Shown here in pieces: positions 8,288-17,634 of a stretch of 38,201 nt of DNA. How positions within the stretch are numbered: the stretch's first letter is position 1; the number at the start of each line of letters is the position of its first letter. Made by a program: the position numbers and the translations under genes. Location of the stretch: contig CACYHD010000018.1 in NCBI GenBank assembly GCA_902774125.1, positions 1-38,201 on the forward strand. Direction: 5' to 3'. This DNA is from an uncultured Lachnospiraceae bacterium. GTDB taxonomy: Bacteria; Bacillota; Clostridia; Lachnospirales; Lachnospiraceae. The notes below the pieces were generated by a model that saw only the letters and a list, made by a program, of their open reading frames with translations, did no database searches and was not told where the DNA came from.

Positions 8288-9508
8288 TTATAATACAGGG
8301 TCCTCCTCTTTAGGATTGTATCCGGCATCCTTAAGAGACTTAATAATTTCGTTTTTATGATCGTGTCCAAAACACTCAATTGTAAGCTTTAATTCAACAG
8401 CTGCATTTCTGTTAACTGAAACGAACTGATTGTGTTCTAGTTTAATAACGTTACCTCTAACGTCAGCAATTCGTGAAGCAACCTTAACTAATTCGCCCGG
8501 CTTATCTGGAAGCAATACAGAAACTGTGAACACTCTTCCTCTCTGGATAAGTCCGTGCTGCAATATAGATGACATTGTAATAACGTCCATATTACCACCA
8601 CTGACAATCGAAACTACCTTTTTGTCTTTTTCTTTGAGATGTTTGAGAGCAGCTATAGTCAAAAGGCCAGAGTTTTCTGCAACAAGTTTATGGTTTTCTA
8701 CCATATCAAGGAAAACTTCAATAAGTTCTTCGTCTTTTATAGTAATGATTTCGTCAATATTTTTTTGAATATAAGGGAAAATGTTAGAACCCGGTGTCAT
8801 AACTGCTGTACCGTCAGCAATTGTATTAGCGCTAGGCAATGTTACAACTTCACCGGCATCAAGTGATGCTTTCATACATGCAGCTTCTGCTGGTTCTACA
8901 CCAATTACTTTGATGCGTGGATTGAGAAGCTTAGCAAGTGTACTAACACCTGTAGCCAATCCGCCACCTCCGATTGGAACTAATATGATATCAACTGTTG
9001 GAAGTTCTTTGAAGATTTCCATAGCGATTGTTCCCTGTCCTGCAGCAACATCTAAGTCATCAAACGGATGAATGAATGTATAGCCTTCTCTCTGAGCGAG
9101 ATTTAACGCGTACTTGCAAGCATCGTCATAAACATCTCCGTACAAAATAACTTCTGCACCCAAATCTTTAGTTCTGTTAACTTTCATAAGAGGTGTTACA
9201 GTAGGCATAACTACAGTCGCTTTAACACCATACTTTTTGGCTGCGTATGCAACACCTTGAGCGTGGTTACCAGCTGATGCTGTGATCAAACCTCTCTCTC
9301 TTTCCTCGTCTGACAATGTACTTATTTTGTAATATGAGCCTCTAACCTTATAGGCACCAGTAAACTGCATGTTTTCAGGCTTAATATAAACCTGATTACC
9401 TGTAGTTTCACTAAAATAATCACTATATACCAAGTTAGTATTTGTTGTTACTTTTTTGACTAGTTCACTAGCCTCCTCAAATTTCTGAAGATTTAATACG
9501 TCTGACAT
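8288..9508 (-). CDS. ilvA: Threonine ammonia-lyase (threonine dehydratase)
   Basis: This PLP enzyme deaminates threonine to 2-oxobutyrate and ammonia, the first step toward isoleucine or toward propionate. It has 406 residues, the usual length for the clostridial form with a catalytic domain plus one ACT-like regulatory domain. Visible motifs are the PLP lysine in FTGAYKVRGSYYK (Lys54), the glycine-rich phosphate loop PIGGGGLATG near 180 and SIVSGGNMD near 300. The C-terminal ACT-like part starts at about 325 (VSVLLPDKPGELVKVA). An AAGGTG site precedes the ATG. It follows ftsY by 28 bases, so it probably shares that long operon. Right after its stop lies a sortase relic, which marks the accessory-cassette junction. 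Confidence 0.93.
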   Translation of the reverse strand: MSDVLNLQKFEEASELVKKVTTNTNLVYSDYFSETTGNQVYIKPENMQFTGAYKVRGSYYKISTLSDEERERGLITASAGNHAQGVAYAAKKYGVKATVVMPTVTPLMKVNRTKDLGAEVILYGDVYDDACKYALNLAQREGYTFIHPFDDLDVAAGQGTIAMEIFKELPTVDIILVPIGGGGLATGVSTLAKLLNPRIKVIGVEPAEAACMKASLDAGEVVTLPSANTIADGTAVMTPGSNIFPYIQKNIDEIITIKDEELIEVFLDMVENHKLVAENSGLLTIAALKHLKEKDKKVVSIVSGGNMDVITMSSILQHGLIQRGRVFTVSVLLPDKPGELVKVASRIADVRGNVIKLEHNQFVSVNRNAAVELKLTIECFGHDHKNEIIKSLKDAGYNPKEEDPVL

Positions 9509-9536
9509 TTTTACACCTTCTTTTTATCCTAATTAA

Positions 9537-10454
9537 TTATTCTGCAAATAAAGCTTCTACGAAATCGTTTGAATCGAATTTTTGTAAGTCTTCAATACTT
9601 TCGCCAATTCCTATATATTTAACAGGTATTCCAAGTTCTGCCTGTACAGCAACTGCAATACCACCCTTGGCTGTACCGTCCATCTTTGTGAGAATTACAC
9701 CTGTAATATCGGCACATTCTTTGAACTCCTTGGCCTGAGCCAAAGCGTTTTGGCCAGTTGTGGCATCAAGTACAATAAAGTTTTCTCGATGAACATCGCC
9801 ATATTCTTTTTCAATAATTCTGTTAAGTTTGGCAAGCTCTGCCATAAGATTCTTTTTGTTGTGAAGTCTTCCTGCTGTATCACAAATCAAAACATCAGTG
9901 TTTTTGCTCTTGGCACTTTGAATCGCATCAAACAAAACTGAACCCGGGTCAGCACCATCTGCTCCTGAAATAATATCAGTATCAGATCTCTTGGCCCATT
10001 CTTTGAGCTGTTCACTAGCACCTGCTCTAAATGTATCACATGCAGCCATTAGTACCTTTTTCTTGTCATTCTTGAGCTGACATGCCAACTTTCCAATACT
10101 TGTTGTCTTTCCAACTCCGTTAACGCCGATAACCAAAACAACTGATTTTTTGTTTTCGAAGTCAAAAGCATTTTCGCCCAAATCCATTTGCTTGGCAATA
10201 TTGTTTTTTAATATTTCTCTGCATTCATCCGGGTCAGAAATATGATTATACTCAACTTCATTGCGCAAATCGTCAATGATATTTTCAGTAGTCATAACAC
10301 CCATATCGCTCATAATAAGCATTTCTTCTATTTCTTCATAAAAATCCTCATCGATAGATGTAAATGAAGAAAAAACAGTGTTGAAACCTGTTGCAATAGT
10401 CTTTCTCGTTTTGGACAAACCTTCAACTAGTCTTCCAAAAAATTTTCCTGCCAT
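9537..10454 (-). CDS. ftsY: SRP receptor GTPase FtsY
   Basis: FtsY is the membrane-associated receptor for Ffh in co-translational protein targeting. It has 305 residues from the chosen ATG at 10454-10452, where AAGGAG lies about 6 bases upstream. An earlier in-frame ATG at 10472 has no such site and would put the Shine-Dalgarno inside the coding sequence. The N domain is followed by the GTPase G domain with G1 GVNGVGKTTSIGKLA, the DTFRAGASEQLKEWA insertion-box region, DTAGR and TKMDGTAKGG, and ends in the usual IGIGESIEDLQKFDSNDFVEALF. The long acidic A domain of the E. coli protein is absent, as in most Firmicutes. It lies downstream of smc. Confidence 0.96.
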   Translation of the reverse strand: MAGKFFGRLVEGLSKTRKTIATGFNTVFSSFTSIDEDFYEEIEEMLIMSDMGVMTTENIIDDLRNEVEYNHISDPDECREILKNNIAKQMDLGENAFDFENKKSVVLVIGVNGVGKTTSIGKLACQLKNDKKKVLMAACDTFRAGASEQLKEWAKRSDTDIISGADGADPGSVLFDAIQSAKSKNTDVLICDTAGRLHNKKNLMAELAKLNRIIEKEYGDVHRENFIVLDATTGQNALAQAKEFKECADITGVILTKMDGTAKGGIAVAVQAELGIPVKYIGIGESIEDLQKFDSNDFVEALFAE

Positions 10455-10476
10455 AAAATCTCCTTTATACAAATTC

Positions 10477-10496
10477 GAACTGGCAAAGGCCAGTTC
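10477..10496 (-). other. 8-bp hairpin between smc and ftsY
   Basis: GAACTGGC and GCCAGTTC form a perfect 8-bp stem with a 4-base loop, just upstream of the ftsY Shine-Dalgarno. No T tract follows, so it is not a convincing terminator. It may be an mRNA processing or stability element. Confidence 0.4.
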
Positions 10497-10503
10497 AAAT
10501 CAA

Positions 10504-12032
10504 TTATGCTGACTGATTATCAGCTTCCAAATCTTTGTCTAGTAAGTCTACAGATACAAGTGTTGAAATACCTTTCTCCTGCATTGTAATACCATACAAT
10601 CTATCTGCACAGTTCATAGTACCACGTCTATGTGTAATAACGATAAACTGTGTATTTTCTGTTAGTTTGTGTAAGTACTCAGCGAATCTAATAACGTTAC
10701 TTCCATCAAGTGCTGCCTCAATCTCGTCGAGAAGACAGAATGGAGATGGTTTTAGATTCTGAATAGCAAACATCAAACTAATAGCTGTAAGAGCTTTTTC
10801 ACCACCTGATAGCTGCATCATATTCTGAAGTTTTTTGCCTGGTGGCTGTGAAATAATATTAATTCCAGCATCAAGAATATCATCAGCCTCAGTTAGCTCG
10901 ATAGTACCTTTACCACCGCCAAATAGTTCTTTAAATACAATGTCGAACTCTTTTTTAATCTCGGCAAATTTTTCTTTGAACTGCTTGCGCATTCCAACTT
11001 CAAGTTCGTCGATAATCTGAAGTAAGTTTTCCTTAGCTTCCATCAAGTCATCATGCTGGTTCTTCATAAACTGATAACGCTCATTAATTTCCTTGAACTC
11101 TTCAATAGCATTAATGTTAACATCACCTAGAGAACGCATTTCCTTGCGGATGTTAAGAATGTTTTCTTTAACATCTGACTTGTTGATTTCACCTTCAGGC
11201 TTAACTTCAAGAGCATTTCTGTAAGTGAGTTCGTACTCGTCCCACATATATCTCTCTTTGTTTTCGCGCTTTTCTTCTAAGCCTTCCTTCTGTGAACTTA
11301 GACGATATATTTCTTTATCCAAAGCTGAAATTCGTTCTGATAAAGCCTCGCGCTTTTCAAAGAATTCTTTATGTTCTTTATTCTGTTTTTCCTTTGTTTC
11401 CTTGGCCTCTTCAATCTCTTTATTGAGAGTATCAATCAACAGCTTCTGCTCATCGATTTGCTTGTTAGCATTGGCGATAGCCTCTTCCTTAGCACCGATT
11501 TCGCCAGTGTTGTTTGTTGAGTTAGCAACAATGCCTTTAAGCTCGTTGTTGAGACCTTCTATTGCATCAATCAAAACATTGATTTTTTCAGCTATAAACT
11601 GATGTTTTTGCTTGATGTTAGAAATATTAATATTAATTTCTTCAAGAATAGTGTTCTTAGCTGCCAATTCTTTGCGCATTTGGTCAAGTTTTTCATTCTT
11701 GGCAATAACACCTTGTTCTAGTTCTTTGCTCTTGTCTGTGTGACCTTCAAGTTCCTGACTTAAGTTCTCGCTATTTTTGTTGATGTCAGCAATTTCATTA
11801 GCAATCTCGTCGTTCTCTCTGTTGACATCAGCATATTCCAAAACAAGATTTTCCTGTTCTTCCTTAGCTGTCTTAAGGTTAATTTCAAGTGTGTTTTTAA
11901 GAATAGTCTGCTCGCCAAGACCTTTCCTAATCTTTTCAACTTCTTCATTGAGAACTGAGATTTCACTAGAGTTTTTAAGTACACTTTTCTCAATTTTTTC
12001 TTTTTCAATATTGAGAACTTTGATTTTGTTTT
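10504..12032 (-). pseudogene. smc: SMC chromosome-condensation ATPase, C-terminal part (out of frame with 5' part)
   Basis: This is the 3' portion of a broken smc gene. The frame begins NKIKVLNIEKEKIEKSVLKN just past the hinge, continues as the return coiled coil (about 330 residues) and ends in the C-terminal ATPase head. The head shows LFGGGKGTIELT, ISQPPGKKLQNMMQLSGGEKALTA (ABC signature LSGGEKAL), the Walker B FCLLDEIEAALD and FIVITHRRGTM. All expected motifs are intact. The only problem is the junction with the 5' part at about 12033, where the frame changes. Translation could restart internally at an ATG near 11841, but a headpiece alone would not make a working SMC. ftsY follows 49 bases downstream. 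Confidence 0.85.
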
Positions 12033-13997
12033 GAGGTACTCGCCTTCAAGAGTAACAATTCTTACTGTATATCTGTATTTTCTTGCAATAGAAATTGCAT
12101 TATCAATAGTGTCAACTACCATAACTCTGCCCAAAAGGTATTTGGAAACACCTTCATATGCAGATTTGATTTTTACAAGATCCGAAGCAAGACCGATAAC
12201 GCCTCTTTCTTCTAATGCATCTGGCGCATTAAAGTTAGCCTTACCAGACATAGAACTTAGAGGCAAAAATGTTGCTCTACCATATTTGTTTTTCTTAAGA
12301 AAATCAATTGCTTCCTTAGCTGTAGTTTCAGAATCAGTTACGATATTCTGAATATTGCCGCCTAGAGCTGTCTCGATAGCTGTCTCGTACTTTTTGTCTA
12401 CTTTGATAATATCAGCAACTACACCGATAATACCCTTTTTAGTTTCTTTAAGTTCCATAACCTTCTTGATACTGTGACCGTAGCCTTCGTATCTTTCTGT
12501 TATGTTTTTGAGAGATTCTAAGTTAGTCTTAGCCTTAGTAAGCTCTTCACCGTTTTTGTTCATATCTCGATCAAGTGATCTAGACACTTCCTTCAATGAG
12601 CTTAGCTGTTCCTGACTAGAACGCAATGTCTCGCGAATCTCTTCAATCTCTTTATTAATTGATTCTAACTGTTCTGTTAAATCTTTGATTGCAGAATCCT
12701 TGTCACCCTTTTTAGTTTTGAAATCCAAAAGTTTTTTGTTGATCTGACCTTTGCGGATATTAATCTGCTCTAGCATAGCGTCAAATCTTTCAATCTTAGA
12801 TTCAATAGAAGACTTAGTATTAATAAGGTTGATAATTTCCTCTTTGTCTTTTTCAACCTCTGCTTCTAGGGCTTTCATTTCCCAAGTAAGCTTGCTTATC
12901 TCTTCATTAGACTGAGTCTGCTCAACCAAAGCATCGTTCAACTCTTTTTCGTTGTCTGCTTTTTGCTGCTCGATTTCAGCTAATTCTTTATTTCTATCGT
13001 CAATCTCACCCTTAACAGAATCAATGCGATTGTTAATAAATGATTCATTGCTTTTGGCTGAGTTGATCTGCTCCTTTAATACGTTAATCTGACCTTCAAT
13101 ACGCTGAATATTCAGTGTTGTATCGTTAAGCTTAACTTGCTTGGACTCGATAGTTTCATTGAGTTGCTCAAGCATTTCTTCAAGTTTAGTGTAATCAGAC
13201 TTAATTTTTTCGAACTCGTCGTTAGCTGTCTGCATATCGCCACTGGCAATTGTAAGCTTTTCTGTAATGTTAGACATCTTGTCTTTGATTTCGTTCATTT
13301 CAATCAAAAACATATTAATGTCGTTGGCCTTAAGGTCATCCTTGAGTTCTAGGTATCTTTTAGCCTTAACACACTGCTTTTCTAGCGGAACTACCTGACG
13401 TTCTAGCTCAGACAAAATATCTGTAACACGAACTAAGTTCTGGTTTTGATCGTTTAGTTTTTTGATTGCATCGTTTTTACGTCTCTTGTACTTAACAATA
13501 CCAGCCGCCTCGTCGAAAAGTTCTCTTCTGTCCTCAGGCTTACTACTCAAAATCTTGTCAATCTGACCCTGACCGATAATTGAATAGCCTTCTTTACCAA
13601 TACCTGTATCATAAAACATCTCATGAACGTCACGAAGACGAACCTGAGTGCCGTTAATCATATATTCACTCTCGCCAGATCTAAACAATCTACGAGATAC
13701 TGTTACCTCATTATAATCTGTGCTTAGCTTGTGATCAGAGTTATCAAATGTGATAGCAACAAATGCATATCCCATAGGTTTTCTGTTTTCTGTACCGGCA
13801 AAAATAACGTCTTCCATCTTAGAACTTCTAAGCTGCTTAGTTTTTTGTTCACCTAATACCCATCTAACCGCATCGGCTACGTTACTTTTACCAGATCCGT
13901 TAGGACCAACGATTCCTGTTATACCATTATGAAATTCAAAATTAATTTTGTTGGCAAAAGATTTAAAGCCATGAATTTCTATACTTTTTAAATACAT
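11760..13997 (-). pseudogene. smc: SMC chromosome-condensation ATPase, N-terminal part ending in a frameshift at the hinge
   Basis: SMC is the ATP-driven condensin that organises and segregates the chromosome with ScpA and ScpB. Residues 1-655 align well with the family: MYLKSIEIHGFKSFANK, the Walker A GPNGSGKSNVADAVRWVLGEQ, the DEAAGI loop, the outgoing coiled coil and the first part of the hinge (GVVADIIKVDKKYETAIETALG, AISIARKYRYTVRIVTLEGEYL). The hinge normally continues with a glycine-rich NPGGSxSGG segment. Here that segment is missing and the frame shifts into about 90 unrelated Lys/Leu-rich residues before a stop. The in-frame continuation is in the other frame (10504-12032). This is either a genuine inactivating deletion or an assembly error in an important gene. 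Confidence 0.88.
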
Positions 13998-14009
13998 AAT
14001 TTTCCTCTT

Positions 14010-14699
14010 TTATTTTGCGTTATTGTTGTTTGATAAAGCATTATATGCTGCTTGCTGCTCGGCTCTCTTTTTTGTCTTGCCTACGCCTTTTCCAATGACC
14101 TTATCGTCAAGTCGAGCTTCCACGTAATATGTTTTGTCGTGGTCAGGGCCCTTGGCGTCAACTATTACATAAGTAACTGTTCCAAGCTTGCCTTCTTGAA
14201 CACGCTCCTGCAAAATTGATTTGCTGTCATGGAAAAGTGCCTTGGATTCGATATTATCCAAAATGAAGTTATTAATAAATGTAGTAGCTTTGCTAATTCC
14301 GCCATCAATATAAATGGCACCAATCAACGATTCTAGACAGTCAGAAACAATTGAATCTTTGTTACGACCATCAGTCATTTCTTCGCCCTTACCCAAATAA
14401 ATGAAGTCTGGAAGATTGATTGTTTTGGCATCCATAGCAAGAGATTGCTCGCAAACTAGGCTGGCTCTAATCTTAGTCATCTCTCCTTCTGATTTTTCTC
14501 CATAATTACGATACAAAAAATCAGTAGTTACAAGTTCAAGAACTGCATCACCTAGAAACTCTAATCTCTCATTGTGTTCTGGATTCATAGCAGCATGCTC
14601 AAAAGCAAAGGATCTATGTGTCAATGCTGTTAGTAATATTGACTGATCCTTAAAGTTATATTCGATTTTTTCCATCAAATCGTCCAAATTTTTGTTCAT
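14010..14699 (-). CDS. rnc: Ribonuclease III
   Basis: RNase III cuts double-stranded RNA, matures rRNA and processes some mRNAs. It has 229 residues, the normal length. The catalytic domain has the signature HNERLEFLGDAVLELVTTDFL (residues about 41-62) and DCLESLIGAIYIDGG with the second acidic cluster near 115-122. The C-terminal double-stranded-RNA-binding domain (from about 160) ends GVGKTKKRAEQQAAYNAL. An AGGA site lies a few bases before the ATG. It sits between acpP and smc, as is usual in Firmicutes, and a 12-bp hairpin lies just upstream. Confidence 0.96.
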   Translation of the reverse strand: MNKNLDDLMEKIEYNFKDQSILLTALTHRSFAFEHAAMNPEHNERLEFLGDAVLELVTTDFLYRNYGEKSEGEMTKIRASLVCEQSLAMDAKTINLPDFIYLGKGEEMTDGRNKDSIVSDCLESLIGAIYIDGGISKATTFINNFILDNIESKALFHDSKSILQERVQEGKLGTVTYVIVDAKGPDHDKTYYVEARLDDKVIGKGVGKTKKRAEQQAAYNALSNNNNAK

Positions 14700-14714
14700 A
14701 ACAATCCTATACGT

Positions 14715-14743
14715 AAGATTAAGCCCTTATCGGGCTTAATCTT
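14715..14743 (-). other. 12-bp hairpin between acpP and rnc
   Basis: AAGATTAAGCCC pairs perfectly with GGGCTTAATCTT across a 5-base loop, 15 bases before the rnc start codon. There is no T run, so it is at best a weak terminator. It could be a processing site that alters the acpP/rnc ratio, perhaps by RNase III itself (inference). Confidence 0.5.
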
Positions 14744-14758
14744 CTAATTCAAATTAAA

Positions 14759-14986
14759 TTATAGTGCTTTTTTAATAGCTTCGTATGCCTGACCAACTGT
14801 TTCAATGTCTTTAACATTTTCTGTTGGAACTTTAATACCAAACTCATCTTCGATTCCCATAATAATTTCTAAGAAATCTAGTGAATCAGCTCCCAAATCA
14901 TCAACAAACTTGCTGTCAGCTGTAATTGTTGACTCATCAATATCTAGTACCTCAGCAATTGCGCTAACTAATCTTTCTAACTCCAT
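14759..14986 (-). CDS. acpP: Acyl carrier protein
   Basis: This 75-residue acidic four-helix protein carries growing fatty acyl chains on a phosphopantetheine arm. The attachment site is the serine in DDLGADSLDFLEIIMGIEDEF (Ser36-37 region), the standard DSL motif. The start has AAGGAGGG upstream. It lies 22 bases after plsX, which uses acyl-ACP as substrate, and before rnc, the typical plsX-acpP-rnc order. Confidence 0.96.
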   Translation of the reverse strand: MELERLVSAIAEVLDIDESTITADSKFVDDLGADSLDFLEIIMGIEDEFGIKVPTENVKDIETVGQAYEAIKKAL

Positions 14987-15008
14987 AACACCCTCCTTAT
15001 ATTTGTAG

Positions 15009-16010
15009 CTATTTATTTATTTTTTCAATAATTTTGTTATTAATATCCATTTCCTGGAATGTAACGCATTGTAGTATTGAGTTTTTGATCTCAACGCTCT
15101 TAGAATTACCATGTGTCTTAACTAATAAGCCATTAAGACCAAGCAATGGAGCGCCACCGTATTGTTCAATATTAAATGCTTTCATAGTTTCTTTAAGACT
15201 ACTCTTAATTAGCAATGCACCAATCTTTGTTTTTAGACTTGATAGCAAAGCTCCTTTAATCTTAGAAAGCATTACAGCACCTACACCTTCATAAGTTTTA
15301 AGAACCATGTTGCCTGTAAATGCATCACATACTGCAACATCAACCGCTCCTTCAGGAATGTCTCTAGCCTCAACATTGCCAACGAAGTTAATATCATCAA
15401 CCTTGTCTAGCAATGAATAAGTTTCCTTAGTCAAGGCATTACCCTTTTCCTCTTCAGCTCCGATATTGAGCAAACCAACTTTAGGATTTTTGATGCCAAC
15501 AACATTTTCCATATATACAGAACCCATCTTGGCAAACTGAACTAAGTTCTTAGCCTTAGGATCAACGTTTGCACCGCAATCGATAAGCAAAACAACACCA
15601 TTTTTAGTTGGAAGTAATGGTGCCAAAGGTGGTCTCTTAACGCCTTTGATTCTACCGATAATAACTTGTCCACCAACTAAGTTAGCTCCAGTACTACCAG
15701 CAGAAACCATACCGTCAGCCTCACCGTCTCTTACAGCGCGAAGACATTTTACAAGAGAAGAATTCTCTTTTTCTCTAATGGCATTCACTGGAGACTCAGC
15801 CATCTCAATAATTTCCGGTGCATCTATAACTTCTATAGCTTCAGTATTGTACTGATACTTGGACAATTCTGCCTCAATATCACTCTTAACGCCATAAAGT
15901 TTTACAAAAACATTACCATTGGCTTTGACTGCCTCAACAGCACCTTTTACAGGTTCCTGTGGAGCGTAATCGCCACCCATACAATCTAATGCTACTGTTA
16001 CTTTTTTCAT
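15009..16010 (-). CDS. plsX: Phosphate acyltransferase PlsX
   Basis: PlsX converts acyl-ACP and phosphate to acyl-phosphate, the donor for PlsY at the start of phospholipid synthesis. It has 333 residues, full length. Family motifs visible are VALDCMGGDYAPQEPVKGAV at the N-terminus, MVSAGSTGANLVGG near 105, LLIDCGANVDPKAKNLVQFA and GNVEARDIPEGAVDVAVCDAFTGNMVLKT. AAGGAG lies before the ATG. It has its own promoter after the rpmF terminator and leads the acpP-rnc-smc-ftsY-ilvA run. Confidence 0.96.
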   Translation of the reverse strand: MKKVTVALDCMGGDYAPQEPVKGAVEAVKANGNVFVKLYGVKSDIEAELSKYQYNTEAIEVIDAPEIIEMAESPVNAIREKENSSLVKCLRAVRDGEADGMVSAGSTGANLVGGQVIIGRIKGVKRPPLAPLLPTKNGVVLLIDCGANVDPKAKNLVQFAKMGSVYMENVVGIKNPKVGLLNIGAEEEKGNALTKETYSLLDKVDDINFVGNVEARDIPEGAVDVAVCDAFTGNMVLKTYEGVGAVMLSKIKGALLSSLKTKIGALLIKSSLKETMKAFNIEQYGGAPLLGLNGLLVKTHGNSKSVEIKNSILQCVTFQEMDINNKIIEKINK

Positions 16011-16039
16011 AACTTTTTCTCCTTAAATATATCATTACT

Positions 16040-16068
16040 AATATACTAGAAAACAGCCTATAATTCAA
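16040..16068 (-). promoter_or_regulatory. Promoter for the plsX operon
   Basis: On the minus strand, TTGAAT (16068-16063), a 17-base spacer and TATATT (16045-16040) lie between the rpmF terminator and plsX, about 30 bases before the plsX start. Confidence 0.6.
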
Positions 16069-16101
16069 GGCAAATTAACGCTATACAAAGCATAATAAAC
16101 A

Positions 16102-16141
16102 ACAAAAATAAGACCTTGCAAAAGCAAAGTCTTATTTTTGT
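16102..16141 (-). terminator. Terminator after rpmF
   Basis: An 18-bp inverted repeat (16102-16119 with 16124-16141, 4-base loop) has a single G-U pair in the minus-strand RNA. It ends in CTTATTTTTGTTGTTT, and starts 14 bases past the rpmF stop. Confidence 0.85.
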
Positions 16142-16155
16142 CATAAAATCTTTAA

Positions 16156-16338
16156 TTAGTCTTCTACTGAAATGATTTCCTTCTTGTTGTAGCTACCGCA
16201 TGCTTTACAAACTCTGTGAGGCATCATTAATTCGCCACACTTGCTACATTTTACAAGATTAGGAGCTTTCATTTTCCAGTTAGCTCTTCTTTTATCTCTT
16301 CTAGCTTTAGAAGATTTATTCTTAGGACATATAGACAT
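16156..16338 (-). CDS. rpmF: 50S ribosomal protein L32
   Basis: This 60-residue large-subunit ribosomal protein begins MSICPKNKSSKARRDKRRAN. It is the zinc-binding form, with a ribbon made by CSKCGE and CKACG (Cys at about 33, 36, 46 and 49). AAGGAGGTG lies before the start. It is transcribed from a consensus promoter that abuts the ackA stop and ends at its own strong terminator. The rpmF-plsX order is conserved in many bacteria. Confidence 0.96.
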   Translation of the reverse strand: MSICPKNKSSKARRDKRRANWKMKAPNLVKCSKCGELMMPHRVCKACGSYNKKEIISVED

Positions 16339-16395
16339 GGTTTACACCTCCTTACAATACAAATCAATTCAATGTGTCTCCTAGACACCTAAACA

Positions 16396-16424
16396 ATTAT
16401 ACATATACATAGCTTTTTTGTCAA
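16396..16424 (-). promoter_or_regulatory. Consensus promoter for rpmF
   Basis: On the minus strand, TTGACA (16424-16419), a 17-base spacer and TATAAT (16401-16396) match the sigma-A consensus exactly. The -35 box touches the ackA stop codon. The leader contains a small hairpin, GTGTCT-AGG-AGACAC. Confidence 0.85.
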
Positions 16425-17624
16425 TTATTTTTTTGAATCAACCAAACAAACTGTTTCTCTGCATATAGCAAGCTCTTCGTTAGTTGGTACAACAAATACT
16501 TTTACGCTAGAATCTGGAGTTGAAATCATAATTTCTTCTCCTCTTGTATTATTGTTTTTCTTATCAACTTTCACACCGAGATATGAAAGATTTTCCATTA
16601 TTCTCTCACGGATGCTTGGATTGTTTTCACCAACACCAGCTGTAAAAACAATATTATCAACACCGTTAAGTACAGCAACATAAGCACCAACAAATCTTAC
16701 AATCTGGTGAATGTATGCATCTAATGCTTCTGCGGCAACTGTATTGCCTTCCTCAATTGCTTTATTAATATCTCTAAAGTCGCTAGAAACTGTAGACAAT
16801 CCATCAACGCCTGACTTCTTGTTAAGCATATTAGTCACTTCTTCAACAGTCATATTGTCCTGCTTGCACAAAACTTCAAGAATACCCGGATCAATATCAC
16901 CAGATCTTGTTCCCATAATCACACCAGACAAAGGTGTCAATCCCATACTTGTATCAACTGACTTGCCATTATCAACAGCACAAATACTAGCGCCATTTCC
17001 CAAGTGGCAAACAATTGTTTTGATCTCATCGTAAGGCTTGTTGACAAGCTCTGCAACTCTCTTAGATACAAAAGAATGAGATGTTCCATGGAATCCGTAT
17101 CTTCTGATTTTGTTTTCATCATAATATTTTCTAGGAATAGCATATAGATATGCACTCTTAGGCATCGTCTGATGGAATGCAGTGTCAAAAACACAAACAT
17201 TAGGTGTTGAAGGCATAATATTCATGCATGCCTTAATTCCTATAATATTAGCCGGATTATGTAATGGGGCCAAGTAATTGCACTGCTCAATCTTATCAAT
17301 TACAGAGTCATCAACAATAACTGACTCCGTGAAAAACTCACCGCCGTGGACAACTCTGTGACCAACAGCGCCTACTTCGCTCATATCTTTAATAACACCT
17401 ATCTCATCATCACACAAAGCATCAATTACAGCTGTAATCGCCTCGTTGTGTGTTGGCATATCAATTTTCTTTTCTATCTTATCTGTTTTAGAAGAAGAAT
17501 ATGTTATACTTCCGTCAAGTCCGATTCTCTCACAAAGACCTTTGGCCATAACCTCTTCTGTTTCAGAATTAATCAACTGAAATTTAAGTGATGAACTACC
17601 ACAATTTATTACTAATACTTCCAT
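16425..17624 (-). CDS. ackA: Acetate kinase
   Basis: AckA transfers phosphate from acetyl phosphate to ADP, giving acetate and ATP, a main energy step in fermenters. It has 399 residues, full length. Both family signatures are visible: VLVINCGSSSLKFQL at the N-terminus and GFHGTSHSFVSKRVAEL near 180. ICHLGNGASICAV-type and GVIMGTRSGDIDPG segments line the active site. It lies 10 bases after pta and forms the pta-ackA operon. No terminator was seen between its stop and the rpmF promoter, so some read-through into rpmF is likely. Confidence 0.97.
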   Translation of the reverse strand: MEVLVINCGSSSLKFQLINSETEEVMAKGLCERIGLDGSITYSSSKTDKIEKKIDMPTHNEAITAVIDALCDDEIGVIKDMSEVGAVGHRVVHGGEFFTESVIVDDSVIDKIEQCNYLAPLHNPANIIGIKACMNIMPSTPNVCVFDTAFHQTMPKSAYLYAIPRKYYDENKIRRYGFHGTSHSFVSKRVAELVNKPYDEIKTIVCHLGNGASICAVDNGKSVDTSMGLTPLSGVIMGTRSGDIDPGILEVLCKQDNMTVEEVTNMLNKKSGVDGLSTVSSDFRDINKAIEEGNTVAAEALDAYIHQIVRFVGAYVAVLNGVDNIVFTAGVGENNPSIRERIMENLSYLGVKVDKKNNNTRGEEIMISTPDSSVKVFVVPTNEELAICRETVCLVDSKK

Positions 17625-17634
17625 GTTTACTCCT

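Noticed and set aside
10477-10496. Intrinsic terminator between smc and ftsY
   Set aside because: The stem is only 8 bp and is followed by GAATTTG with no T tract.
12020-12045. Programmed ribosomal frameshift in smc
   Set aside because: No proper X-XXY-YYZ slippery heptamer or following pseudoknot was seen, and a slip would not restore the missing hinge glycine segment.
16031-16050. FapR-like operator at the plsX promoter
   Set aside because: TACTA-ATA-TACTA here is a direct repeat, not the inverted repeat expected for FapR, so the resemblance is not enough.
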